A stretch of 56,400 bases of DNA from NCBI GenBank assembly GCA_015680685.1, contig MNCI01035040.1, positions 576,397 through 632,796 on the forward strand. Reading direction: 5' to 3'. The stretch's first letter is position 1; each line of letters begins with the position of its first letter. A model generated the notes under the pieces. The model ran no database searches. It had not been told where the DNA came from and saw nothing but the letters and a program-made list of their open reading frames with translations. Positions 34,411-46,949 of this stretch are shown here, in pieces. The DNA is from Gnetum montanum. Its lineage: Eukaryota > Streptophyta > Gnetopsida > Gnetales > Gnetaceae. A program made the position numbers and the translations under genes.

Positions 34411-35435
34411 CAAGCATAAACTAGACCATACAGGAACTAGGATTTACTGCAAGAGTTACACATCCTCAAATATAATTCTAAAGCTTATATTAACTTTAGT
34501 CCCTCTTATGCTGCTGGTATTAAAACAACAGAAAAGCGACTCAAACTGGTCTGCAAAATAAATGCACAACTGATATCAAAACTATCTTAAACAGTTTTCA
34601 ACAAAATAGAACTACCATCAATCATTTTAAACTAGCATGTCTAAACAAACTATGTTCATATTCTTGAACTGGTTTTCTCAACAAACAAAAGATCTTATTA
34701 AAAAGCATTGAAGACAGTTTATGAAAACTGAAATGACAAGCAAGCCGACATAGCTATGTAGGATAAAAGAACCTCAAATCAGGAAATCTTAGTATTATAT
34801 TATCCGATAGAAAGTGAAAGGTTTGAAACATCTTTGAAACTAGAATTTAGCTGGAGTAATAGAGATGATGTAGTGGAACAAGTAAATGGAAGCAATGAGT
34901 CGCACACATTGTTTTAAAATTATTATTAATTTTTTGAACTAGTGGAAGCATAAGCAAACCAAACAAAACTAGCTTTATTGCAAAATCCATGCTTTGGACA
35001 ACTTCAAAGAGCTAATAAAATATTGGATCCCCAGTGAGAAAACTAAACTTGAATAATTTCAAGAGTTGTTTCATATATTTCCCGGCGTAGCTTTGCATCA
35101 AGTTCAGAGAACAATATGGTACCTAGTGCTACTGCCTGATTTTGATATTTCAGAGGAAAAATCTTGTAATTCAAATCCAACTTTTTAGTATTCACAGTAC
35201 AAACAAAATTAACGCACACAATTGTTGTTGAATGTGGACACCAGATCTATTTTTTTTTTTTTTGAGAAAATGTTCGGGTTTGTATTACTATGAAGTATGG
35301 TACACAAGTATACAAAACAATGGGACATGAAGGATGGCCCACTGGGAAGGGTAGGAGGTGGAAACCTCGGCACCCCTCATAATCGCAGAATTCAGAGCAT
35401 GAAGGCTCAGATCTCAAAACCTCATAACTCAAAAA

Positions 35436-35602
35436 NNNNNNNNNNNNNNNNNNNNNNNNNNNNNNNNNNNNNNNNNNNNNNNNNNNNNNNNNNNNNNNNN
35501 NNNNNNNNNNNNNNNNNNNNNNNNNNNNNNNNNNNNNNNNNNNNNNNNNNNNNNNNNNNNNNNNNNNNNNNNNNNNNNNNNNNNNNNNNNNNNNNNNNNN
35601 NN
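35436..35602. other. Assembly gap (167 N) inside LINE D
   Basis: A run of N just 3' of the coiled-coil region of ORF2, adjoining a C run (35603-35609). It hides the tail of the C-terminal extension in this copy. Confidence 0.95.
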
Positions 35603-38600
35603 CCCCCCCTAAGCCACTGCCGGGCACTGTGCTCGTGCGCTCGGTCAAGCTGCCTTTGCCATTGCTCTTCTTCTTCCTGTAGGCATTTCTGCTCTTCCCG
35701 GGCCGTCGCCTCTTGGGCTTGACGGGCTGCCTCTTCCTGGTGCAGCTCCTCTCTGATTTGGTCCCGGAGTTCATCAATGAGTTGGACACGAGAGGCCTCC
35801 ATCATGATCGCGTGTTGTCGGGTCAGCTCTTGTTCTCGTTCACGGAGCTGGCCCTCGTGTTCGGCCTGAGACTTTGCCAGGGCCTCGGTCCACTTTGCCT
35901 CCCACTCTTGCCGTTCAGCCTCCCGAGCAGTAGCAGTCGCCGCCTGCTCGGCCTGATGTAAGTCCGCTGCCCAGTTTGGGGGGGCGGTGTGAGGGTCGGG
36001 CATGGGGGGCAAGTTGCGATGGGATCGGCGCCCCTAGGTGAGGCCAAGAACCGTCCACGGCGGTTGAGTGGCCGGGCCGGGGGGAGCGGGGATGTCAGGG
36101 GGGCGTCAACGATGCTCCCCCCAGGGGGAGCCGCAATGATGCAGCCCCCCAGGGGGGGCAGAGGACGGACTTGGTGCCCCCCCCCGCCCCCTCCATAACG
36201 CCAAAATCAGCCCCGAATGGCGACCTCGTCGCTTAAGAAGGAGGGTCTCAAGAAAAAACCGCGGCAAGTTAATCTGGATACCATATTTCAAGCATCGTAG
36301 GAAAGTGAAATGCAATCCCTGGAGCTTTGACATGTTGCCTGATTGGACGAAAAAGCGGTCCACCAAGTCGGCGGCCCGAGCCTAGAGGCGTGGGAGAGAA
36401 GATCGGGGGATCTGGCAGCTCTGTGTTCTTGGGGCCGATCCCTCGAAAAAGGCCATGGTGTCCTAGAGGCCACGGGTGGTCGGCAGGATGATTTCACCAG
36501 CGGCCGGGACCCCCAAATAGCTGGCAATGGCAGATTCAGTGAGACGAATCACGCGTCCTTGGAAGTAGGTACTGTCAGTTTGCCAGTTAGTAAAAAATGG
36601 GGCGTTAGCAAGGTCAGGGTCGCCGACCAGCCACTGTAGCAGGTCGGCCTAGCCGCAGCGGATAACTAGCCGCCATAGCTCCTCGTCGGCGTGGTATTTG
36701 CTGCAGTCAGGCTCGAACGTCGGTGTAGTTCCCATGGTGCCTGTTATCTCTCTCCACGCCCTGCCGGTCTGCGCGATGATCTGCTAGGGAGGGGGAGTTC
36801 TGGCCTGCAGAAAAACCGTGCGATTACGCGCCTTCCAGGCGTGCCATAAAAGCAGGGACGCGCAGGAGTCACCATTAAGCCATCTTGGGGGGGGGGGGGC
36901 ACTGCTGATGCGCACCAGATGGCAAGCATGCAAGGGCACCCATGAATGAAGTGCGTGATGGTTTCTGAGCCTTTTTCACATCGGGGGCACGTGTCATCAT
37001 GCATGATGCCGCGCTGCTGCAGTACGGCGCGTACGGGAAGCGCGGCGGACTTAATGAGCTAGAGGAACAGTTTGATTTTTTCGGGGAGCCGCCCGTGCCA
37101 GATCTCCTGCCAGCCATCCTCCGGTGGGTATTTTTGTGTCAGTAGAGTGGCTCGAGGTGGGTCCAGCCCAAGTGCATCATTTCCTGTTCATGCCGGCAGA
37201 TTGTCTGCCAGGGCCGCGAGGGGCGCGGGCCAATTTGCCAAGGTGTGTATTTTCGTTGAATGATGCGGGCCCAGGGGCTGAGCTCCCCCTGCGTGCGCGT
37301 CAGCCTGTGAACGAGCCGTTGCTGGCCCATCATGCTTTCGTCCTCGAAGGACGTGACCCCCCCCAGCCCCCCCCGCTTTGCGAGGGCGGGCAGTGCGCTG
37401 CCAGTTGACCAAATGAAGCTTGCTCCCCCCTTTGCCCCCCGCCAAATGAAACTTCGTATCATGGCGTTGATCTGTTGAAAGATGGCCGCCGGGGGGGGGG
37501 GGCGGCGACCGCCGTCACAAACCGTGTGATGGCTGTGAGGATCCCTATTGCCACTAGGAGGCGGCCCTTCCGTGTAAGAAAGCGGTTGGCCCAATGGTTC
37601 ATCCGCTTTTCGAGCTTGGTCAGGAGGGGAGTCCATGCATTGGTCCGCCCCCATTGGAACAGCGGGACACCAAGGTAGGTATCGGTGACAGTTCCCGATT
37701 GGATGTTCAGGATTTGTGTCACCCTGTTCTTTACCTGTGGATCAACATTGCTGAAGTATGCCGCTGATTTTGTTCTGTTGATTTCCAAGCCTAATTCAGT
37801 AGCCAGTCTGGTTAAGGCCATGTTGATACATCTTGCCTGTGGGGCTGCTGCTCAGCTAAGTAACATGGTGTCGTCAGCATAGTGTTCAACATGGTATGCC
37901 ACCCCAACAATATCCAAGCCCTCCACGCCTGATGTGCTGCAATAATATTGCATGAGATCTATGGCAATGATGAAAAGCAAGGGAGAGAGTGGGTCGTCTT
38001 GTTGCAGACCCCTACTAGGCGAAGAGAAACCCCACAGTCGTCCCCCCACGTCGAAGGAGAAACCCGCGGAGGACTGGATATGCATACATAATTGGATAAA
38101 ACCACGATCAAAACCTTTTTTATGCATGATGTCTTGTAAGGCATCCCAACTAAGCGTGTCGTATGCCTTGGCTATGTCCAGCTTGAGACACATACCAGGA
38201 AAGCCCGTGGTACGAAGGGAATGGAGGACCTCTTGCATGAGAAGAACCTGATCTTGGAGGGCCCTACCTTGAACGAAACCAACCTGATTGCTTCCGACCA
38301 ACTTGGGTAAGAGGGGTCCCAGGCGGTTGACCAGGAGTTTGGAGAATATTCTAATGAGGACATTGCAAACTTCAATGGGACGAAAGTGTTCCAGGCGGCG
38401 GGCGTCCAACTGTTTTGGAATGCAAACGATTCGAGAGCAGTTGAGTTCGCGCCGCACTTGTCGTCTGGCCAGCATGATGTTGAAAGCATCCAGAAGGTTG
38501 GGCCCCACAATGTCCAGGAAAACTTTGAAGAATTCCAGCGACCAGCCATTCGGCCCAGGCACTTTGCCTCCCGACATGTTGTTGATGGTGTTAGTCAATT

Positions 38601-39172
38601 CTGGCCAGGAGAAGGGGGCCAGTAGACGTCGATTGTCCACAGCATTGAGCACCTTCTCCACATGGACTAAGATGGGTTGAGTAGGTCGCTTGGTCCAAAC
38701 TTCCCCCCAGTAGTGTGAGAGCTCATTGGCGATCCCCTGCGGGTCATCGACCAGCTCCCCGGTCTGGGTGTGGAGGCCACGGATCTGAGTTTCGCCACGT
38801 GTTTTGGCCATGGCGAAAAACACGGAGCCATCTGACCCTAGATCGCTGCCGCCAATACATTTCCTCCTCTTGGTCAAGATTCTGGAGTTGACGAAGAAGA
38901 TGCATCTCCTCCGAGTACAGGTCGGCTCCCTGCTCTTGTTGTGCTTGGACGTGGCTGAGCTGCTCCCGAACACTCTTGTGGCCAGCCCGAAAGGAGAATT
39001 TCTCCCCCACCGGGAGGGCCTAGATGGCCCATTTGAGCCGAAGGAGAGCATCTTTGAGGAAGCTCCGAGGGTCCATCCGATTAGGCTCCTAGACTTCTCC
39101 TAGGGGTGCAGCCCCCCAGACTTCTCCCAGGGGTGCAGACGTTGGTTGAAGTCACCAACCACCAACCAGGAA
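35603..39172 (-). pseudogene. LINE D ORF2: RT (YADD intact), zf-RVT, extension with coiled coil
   Basis: The reverse transcriptase is the best preserved in the window. One open frame (39051-37852) spans GGKVPGPNGWSLEFFK, FRPIEVCNVL, GFVQGRALQDQ, LDIAKAYDTLSW and catalytic YADD (37870-37881). GDPLSPLLF reads DDPLSPLLF. Then come NRFLTRKGRLL (about 37580) and zf-RVT CPRCEKGSETITHFIHGC (about 36990). The extension follows: MGTTPTFEPDC at about 36735, GEIILPTTRGL, VDRFFVQSGNMSKLQGLHF, LILALWRGRGG, a Pro-rich linker, and from 36012 a coiled coil with Q-L-D-R-A-H-E-H-S-A-R-Q-W-L-R at its end. Only the start of the endonuclease core is present. Confidence 0.85.
39091..39138 (-). repeat. 27-bp imperfect tandem repeat at LINE D deletion junction
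   Basis: AGACTTCTCCTAGGGGTGCA (39091) and AGACTTCTCCCAGGGGTGCA (39118) are 27 bp apart. They lie where the endonuclease reading jumps from GDFNQRLHPWEKSG directly to the linker before RT. The repeat may mark the join formed when the endonuclease core was lost. Confidence 0.65.
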
Positions 39173-39189
39173 TTGACACCAGATCTATT

Positions 39190-41986
39190 ACTTTGCAAGT
39201 CTCTTTTCACAATTTCCTTTTCTCATTTTTTTGTTGCAGACCTCACAGCTTGACCTTTCCTACAGCTCCTAATCATTTTCTCTGGAACTTGGATAACAAA
39301 AATTCACCAGTAATTTTGCAGACAACAACCAACACAACGTTCACTGCTATTAGAATTTTACAAAATAGAGTGTTCTTTTGAATTTAGATTTGGAAAAGAT
39401 GCTCAACAGTTATGGAAGTGACACTGATGAAAAAAATATAAAATCCTAATGGGAAGGATGGCCAATCAGGAACACATAGCCCAATCAAGTTCAAAACTCC
39501 AGTAGTTTTTATTCTGAATAAGAAGCCCAAAAAAAAAATAAAAAAAATTCAAGCAACTAGGAGAAAACAACTGTAAGGCCTGAAATCGGCAAAAACAATA
39601 TGAACACCAATTTTCTTGTGACGAATTTCAGTATTTCAAAACTAGATTCTTGATTACCCGATGTGGTAAAATTTGAAGCAAACTTTCAAAAGAATAAAGA
39701 ATTGATGCAAGATGAAGGAATTGAGAACTACTACACTGTGTTAGGGTTTGATTGACATGATTAAAGTGAGTGCAATAATAAATGATTCTAAAGAAAAACA
39801 AATTGCAAAATGCGACTGACCTTCAGAAATTGAAGGAATTCTAGGACTCTGGGGAAGTAGAGACCTCTAACCTAGCTTTGGTGCCAAATTTGTTAAGCTC
39901 CAAATTGGAACATGAACAAGGAGGTGAAAATTACGGAACTAATGCCAAATCGGTAATAATACATATTTAAAATTTTAAGTAATCAGATACTATAGATCAT
40001 TCAACAAATGAAGGAAAAAACAATCTTTAAATCACACTGTATAGAACATCTCAAATTCACATGATCTTACAACATCAAACTCACACGAGCTTACAACATC
40101 AGTCAACCTAGAAGATAAAAGAGTAGTCCATAATTAATAACTGCCACAAAAGGAAACCTTTTTTTAGACGAGGAAAACTTGAACTTTTCTTCAACACACA
40201 ACAAACTTCCAAATTCAATATAAAAAATAGATAATCTTTCAGCTTAGATGTATTTTAGAACTAATCTAAACCAGAAACATGGCACAATTACATATATCTG
40301 TTCAAACTATAATCATATCATAAGAAATCATATGGCAAGGCTGTTTACAAGAGTTTAGCTTCATTAGTGCTAACCTTTACAGTAACAACGTTTTGTTTTT
40401 GTTTCTTTAAACAAGAATTTGTTATTCAGAGTTGATCAAATACAACGACTGGTTCAAAGACCAAGAATATAGGAAAATATAGATCAAGGTTGAATCTTTT
40501 TTCTAACAGCAAGGTCTCTTACACTTGTGCATCCTAGTCCTGTCACACATATTATGACATTAAGAAAAATAAAAGGAAGACAATGTTAGATATAGTATTT
40601 GGAAGAATAATCTCCATGCCCGCCTACAACCATAGGTAGACCCAAAGATGACTATAGAAGAGACAGCCAATAGGGTTTTGATAACAACGTTGGTTTGCAA
40701 ACAACATACTAGAATCAGTTTTTCACGATTGTTAACCTATCACATATTCATTAAAATCTATGGCTAGAGGTGAATCTTATAGTTCTACAAATAGACCATA
40801 GAAAGAATATAATAGGTATCCCAAGAAACAGTTTCATGATCTTAATAACAGTTGGTCCACAAAGTTCTTCACATTGGAGCCTGATGGTTGGCGAGAGTGT
40901 TCAAGTAAGAACATGGTACCCTTAAGTGTACTTTGTATATGTTCAAGGACTTCCATTACTTTAGACATTGCATGATGAATCAATCTTTACCCACTTGTTA
41001 CTTCATGCGGCACTTTGAAAGCATAGTGGGATACTACTGCCTTAACTAGCATCTGTGTATCTACCAGTAACCCTTGTTGCCTTGTGCAACAATCTACAAG
41101 GTTGAATAGATTAACACATGATCTCAAAAATCTGTAGGCATTCACAATAGGAACAAATTTGATTTTACAAATGAAATAAAGGTATGACCCATTATTAATG
41201 GTACTAACAGAAAAAATGGAAAAGAAATATATAACCATGGATTTTAAAGAAAGTAGACAAATTATATACCATAGAAACAAAAAACATCACCACAAGCCAC
41301 AATAAGCAACAAAACGGGTAAAAAAAATTCATGGGTGGAGCACCTAGGTTTGGATAAGGAGGAAGCCCATATTGAAAGATGAGAAAGGTTCAAGTGAAAC
41401 ATAGGCAACAAAAAACTTCAGATGTAAGCTAAGGCATCAAGCGAAGCCTTTAGGGTATCTTTGGTTTCTTAAATCTGTAGATGTTGAATCCAAGGATTCA
41501 TGAATTGCTTTGGATTACACCTCTAGAATTGAAGTCCAGAGAGAATCCAAAAATCAATAGAAGCGGGTGTTTGGATGTGTCCAACAAGAATCCCATGATA
41601 TGCCCTTGTAGAACCACACAAAACCAAACCACTTTTCTAATTCAAGAAGTGGAATCTTCAAATGTGGCATCTGAAGACTCTTGTAACTAAACATGCCCTT
41701 AAAGGTGTACTAATAATGCCAAACCATTGGTGGAAGTTGGGTCAAGAACCTTGAGTAGATGGTATAACATTGTAATAGGTAAGGCTAGAAGATTTTTTTA
41801 ATGGAGATAGGCTAGGGGTAACCTAGTTTTAATAGTAGTTGCCCACTGTGGCTTAACTACTTTTCCAACATTTAAGAAAATTTTTAAAATTAATGTGATT
41901 GAGTTAGAAAAATTAAACTAAATTTGTATAACACCATATACAATATGACAATAAAAGAAACATTCTAAGAAACACAACAAATAACT
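39190..41986 (+). other. AT-rich intron between LINE D and LINE E
   Basis: No gene found. Positions 39901-39960 (CAAATTGGAACATGAACAAG, then GAACTAATGCCAAATCGGTAAT) recur in diverged form at 49403-49497, so an old dispersed repeat lies here, of unknown class. A short minus-strand frame at 41280-40987 shows no family pattern. Confidence 0.5.
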
Positions 41987-44900
41987 TATTAACTAACTAG
42001 GTTTTTTTTTTGAGAGAATGTTCGGGAATTAATTATTGAAATGAAATTTGTACAAATAGTTGCCATAGGAAAATAGCAAGATGGACCCACCCCTAGAGAG
42101 GGGGAAGCATCCCACCCACAACACCACAGAAAACAGCCCACATGCCCAACGTGATTGCAGCGAACTTGATCTAGAAAGCCTTGCTTGGGGGTGACACCTC
42201 ATTGCACTCCCCCGCCCCAGCAAGGGTCCACGTCCCACAAGTGAAACACGAATTGTGTGCAAACGAAAGGTCGACCGGCCAAACAAGAAACTAGACCAAA
42301 CGGTAGAAACAACCAAGGGAAATGAAATAGAAACATAGATGAGGCCTGGGCAGCACTGGAGTTGTTACAGCTATCTAGGCAAGGTGTGACACTTGCAATG
42401 TGGCCGTTCAAGGGCATGCAAGATATCCAGCATGTTCTTGTGCAGCTTAGAAACCACAAAACTGGCGGCCTGCTGGAAATCTTGTAGGGCCGCCTCTCTC
42501 CACACCTACTTCCTAGTCGACCCCCCACCATTCAAGTGGAAACACATGGAGGTACAGTGAATATGCCACCATAGCGCAACCCATAGACTCTCATAGTTGA
42601 TGCCCAACGCGACATAAGGGCACTGCCTTTCCCTAAGCCATTGCCTCACGCTTTGCTCGTGCACCCTATCCAGTTGGCGTTGCCACTGCATGTCCTCCTC
42701 CTACTCCTGAGCACATTGAGCACACTTTGTCTGCTCCCTTTCCCTTTGAGTGAGCTCTTCCTGCTATAGCTTCGCCCGAACCTGGTTGTAGAGCTCATCC
42801 ACCAATCTTGCCTGAGAGCTCTCTACCTACAAAGCTTGCTACCTAAGTAGCTTTTTCTCCCGCTTGCAAAACTAGGACTTCGAGTTGGCCTATGCCTACT
42901 GGAGGGCCTCCTCCCATTGGGCCTCCTAGGCCCGTTGCTCTTCAGCTTTGGCCTTCGTTGCTGCCTCCTCCGTGACACTGTCTAGGTCCATGACGAGCGC
43001 GAAATCCCCACTTGAACTCTCATCGAGCAAAATCGCCTCCACCACGACCATCGAAGTTGGAGCTGGCATTCCCCACCGCTTGACCCACTTCATAGAATAT
43101 ACCACTATAGGTTTTGTAGTAGCCCTCAACTAGGAAGGTCCAGGGAGACTTGACACCAGCCATCCTACCGCCGCACCACGCCAAAGGGCCAGGTTGAGCT
43201 TAAAATGGTGCCTCCTCTTCCTTTGTTGTAGGACAGCTGGGAAAAAATGGGGGAAGGTGGCCCTAAACCCAAGTTTCAGGCATCTCAAGAAGGCAAAGTG
43301 CATGCCCTGCAACTTGGAGCCATTGCCAGATTGGACAAAAAAATGGTTAACCAGCTCAGCAGCCTGACCCCAAATTGGTGGCAAACCAGACTTGGGCACT
43401 TGCCCACTCTTCGTACATGGCACCGCTTCAGGAAAGAATAGCTCAACATCTTGTAGCCCTGTAGTGGTGGGAAGAATAATTTCACCATTTGCTTGGGCCC
43501 CTAAGTAAGCAACGACCATAATCTCAATCAACATGATCTCCACCCCTCAAAATTCAATTTTGTCGGCTTGCCAATTGGAGAAGAAAGCATCGTCAAGGAG
43601 GGTTGGGTCACCCTCCAGCTGTGGGAGAATCTCGCCCCAATTGCACTGCTCAACCAAGCCCTCGAGTTCCCTGTGCATGTAGAATGCTGTGCATGCCAGT
43701 TTGTATGTTAGCGTGATCCCCATGGCTATGACAATTTCCTTCCATGCTTTCTCTGTTCGGATGACCACTTGCACAGGGGTGGGAATGCGCTGTTGTCAGA
43801 AGACTTTGTTGTTTTATATCTTCCATGCCTCCCATAAAAGCAATGTGGCTTTTGAATCTCTTGTTAGTGGCGTTGGAGCGTGCCATCCCATTGCCAGCCA
43901 TGTGTCTTGCATGTAAGGGCATTGAAACATGAAGTGCAACACGGTCTTGGGCCCATCATTATAGAGGGGGCAATTAGCATCAATGTTGAGGCCATGTTGC
44001 TGTAATGATGCTCGTACGGGCAGGGTGTTACTCTCAATGAGCCAAAGGAATGCCTTGATTTTTTTTGGCAATTTCCCTTGCCAAACTTGCCACCAACCTT
44101 GGACCGGTGGGTACATCAATTTCATGAGTTGGTGCAGTGTTTGTTCCAGCCACCCCCACGCTAGCATGCGTTGTGCATGTGTGCAAAGCGTCCTTTGGGC
44201 CTAGAGTTCCTTCTTCTTGTTGGGTCAATTGTAACAATAGCTGTTGTTGTCCCATTGTTAGCTTGTCTTCAAATTTGAATATGCCTAGGCCTCTTGCTTC
44301 CTAAGGGCTGGCGATCCTGTCCCATTTGAAGAGATGTAATTTACTCCCCCCTCTACCCCTCAACCACAAAATTTCAAATGAGTCGATTGATACTCTGGGT
44401 CACGACCTATGGGGGAGTAGCAACGATAGCCACAAAATGCACCATCGCCGTAAGCACCCCAAACGCCAACACTAGCCTCCCTTTCTAAGTGAGAAAGCGG
44501 TTAGCCCAATGGCCTAGCTGATTGTCAGTTTTTTGCAGAATCGCATTCCAAGAAACGCACTGCCCCTAGGTAAAAAGTGGGAGACCAAGGTATGAATCTT
44601 GGGCTATCACCAAGAGGAACCCCAACACCTGCGAGATTTGACACCTAACCCACGCATCCACATTAAGGAAGTGAACCAAGGATTTCTCCTGGTTCACCAC
44701 AAGGTTGATCTCCATTGCCATAGATGCAAGTGCCTGGTTGATTTGCCGTGGCTAAGGGATCCTAGCCCGACTAAGCAGCATCGTGTCATCAGCGTAATGC
44801 TTGACAAGACACTCCACGTCTGTGACCTTCAAACCCCCCACTCCCAGAACCTCACAATAGTATTTCAGCATGTCCATGATGATGACAAAGAGCAATAGCG

Positions 44901-46285
44901 ACAGGGGGTTGCCCTACCTCAAACCCCTTCTTGGGGATGAGAACCCCCATAACTTACCCCCCACGTCAAATGAGAAAGTAGCCGACTCATGCATTTGTAC
45001 TCATGGGTGTATGAGAGCAGGGTCAAAACCTTTCTGTAACATGATGGTAGTGAGCGCCTCTCAACTGATCATATCATAGGCCTTTGTGATGTTTAGTTTT
45101 AGGCAGTCTAGGGAATTTTGAGATTCATAGGGAGTGGAGAACTTCTTGTACAAGGATCACTTGGTCTTGCAAGAACCGCCCTTGAACAAATCCCGCATGG
45201 TGCTCACTGACAAGTTTCGGCATGATGGGGACTAGTCGCTGAACAATCAACTTAGAGAAGATTATGATCAATACATTATAGACCCCAATGGGTCAGAAAT
45301 GAGTAGGGGAAGAGGCATCAGCTTGCTTGGGGATACAGACGATCCTAGAGCAATTGATCTCTTGACGCACTTGACATTTGGCCAACATTAGGTTGAAAGC
45401 GTCAAGGACATTGGGCCCTACAATATCAAAAAGTTCCTTAAAGAAATTGATGTTCTAGCCATCTGGCCTCGAAGCCTTACCCCTCGGCATGGATCCAATG
45501 GTCTCTTTTAACTCTTGCAAGGTAAATGGACCCATCAACTGACCGTTGTCCCCCTCATCTAGCACTTGCGGGACCTGCACAGATATTGGCGACGTGGGCT
45601 GCTTCACCCAAATTGTGCCCCAATAGTCCACCAGCATTCGGGCCACCATTTCAGGATCATCCACCTGGGCGCCATCGGCCAACATAGTAAGGGGGTGCTG
45701 GTTGAACCCATGAGACTTAGTAGCAGCAAAGAAGAATTTCATTTGCCTATCACCCTCCCTAAGCCACCTGACCTGCAAGTGTTTCCGCTAATAGGTTTCC
45801 TCTTATAGGTCTAGCATTTGCAGTTGCTTCAAAACCTTCTCTTCCTTGTCATGCAAGTCCTCTTTAGAATCTTGTTGGGCTTCAATATTGACCAATTGGG
45901 ACTTGAGGTCCCTATGGCCCGACCAGAACAAAAATTTATCTTGCATAGCCAAGGATCAGATAGCCCACTTTAGGTGGAGACGACCATCCCGCAGAAAATT
46001 CTTGGGGTCACCCCCCCTCCCCCCCCAACCCAATCAGTGACTCGCCCATATATCTTCAACCAAGGGGCGTAGCCATGGCTTGAGCAGCCAGGAAACTTCA
46101 AACTGGAACGATCGAGGTGACCCATCTTTGCAGAGGTCCCATACAACAAAGGATCGATCGATGATCCAAGGCCACCCACTCCTTGTAATCCGCACATCCA
46201 GCCATAGTAGTAGCTTTGAGCTAATCCAAACCTGATCGATTTTAGAGAGGACCCATTCACCCGCCGCCCCCCCCCCCCCCCCCCC

Positions 46286-46343
46286 NNNNNNNNNNNNNNN
46301 NNNNNNNNNNNNNNNNNNNNNNNNNNNNNNNNNNNNNNNNNNN
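46286..46343. other. Assembly gap (58 N) inside LINE E
   Basis: A run of N directly after 19 consecutive C's (46267-46285), within the endonuclease C-terminal region (between FTWSN and the following helix). Confidence 0.95.
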
Positions 46344-46474
46344 TGTTACTCCACGTAAATTGACAATTTTCGATCTCCATGTCAACTAGCAATTGCAACA
46401 CCAAAAAGCATTGAAAATCCTAGGCCCCTAGGGGGTAGGCGCAATCTATGCCCGATTTTTCCCAGGGGTAAAGC

Positions 46475-46525
46475 TGCTAGTTGAAATCACCTACAATGGT
46501 TGCTAGTTGAAATCACCTACAATGA
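46475..46525 (-). repeat. 26-bp tandem duplication in LINE E endonuclease
   Basis: TGCTAGTTGAAATCACCTAC occurs at 46475 and again at 46501 (period 26). It duplicates the segment encoding the VGDFN block and shifts the frame, inactivating the endonuclease. Confidence 0.8.
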
Positions 46526-46949
46526 GCTAGGCCCACTGATCTAGGATCAAGGTAGCCACCCTCTCCAGTTCCAACAAGCATAGCTCCCAAGCCTGGGCCC
46601 CATAAAAGTTCGTCAACCAAAGGCGTTGAGAAGGCATGTGAATTGTAATACTCCATTGTGATGAACTGATCATCAAAACCTTGGGGTGAGCCAGGATGGC
46701 CAAACCCCCCGCAGACACCTAACAGGGCCTTGGGTGCACCTTCCAACCACCCCATTGTAGGTGGAATGTTTCTGAGGCTTGCAGCTTGGTTTCTTGTAGG
46801 CAAACAATGTCACATTCCTCACTTCACATAATCTCACATAGGGTATTTCTTTTATAGGGCGCACCCTATCCCCTACAATTCCACAAGAAGATCTTCATGC
46901 GTTACCGACAGAACATCGCTGGTAGACCTCTTTTAGGGTCTATTGTATA

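Larger units (their letters stand above)
35252..39174 (-). mobile_element. LINE D: L1-like LINE with perfect 15-bp TSD
   Basis: Flanked by GACACCAGATCTATT (35237-35251 and 39175-39189). The 3' end on the plus strand is a T run (about 35250-35263), then GAGAAAATGTTCGGGTTTGT, the family 3' signature. It starts at the GDFN block of the endonuclease (5'-truncated) and carries an internal deletion there. It includes a 167-base gap (35436-35602). Antisense to ISA2. Confidence 0.9.
42365..46898 (-). pseudogene. LINE E ORF2: endonuclease, RT, zf-RVT and long C-terminal extension
   Basis: ORF2 starts MKIFLWNCRG at 46898, then CDIVCLQETKLQ, WLTNFYGAQAWEL and VGDFN. RT blocks are broken but YADD is intact (44786-44797). 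zf-RVT is at 44167-43814 (its second Cys reads Tyr). From there to 42506 all pieces (44167, 43774, 43543, 43129, 42691) lie in one frame, interrupted only by stop codons: MAIGITLTYKLAC, LGAQANGEIILPTTTGLQD, VNHFFVQSGNGSKLQGMHF, a linker, coiled coil, RQLDRVHEQSVRQWLRERQC, and a tail with FQQAASFVVSKLHKNMLDIL ending near 42365. That is ~480 residues after the finger, in contrast to the short tail usual in plant L1 ORF2. Confidence 0.8.

Noticed and set aside
35713-35961. 82-codon plus-strand frame inside LINE D
   Set aside because: Antisense of the coiled-coil coding sequence; Leu/Ser-rich composition is the mirror of Glu/Arg codons.
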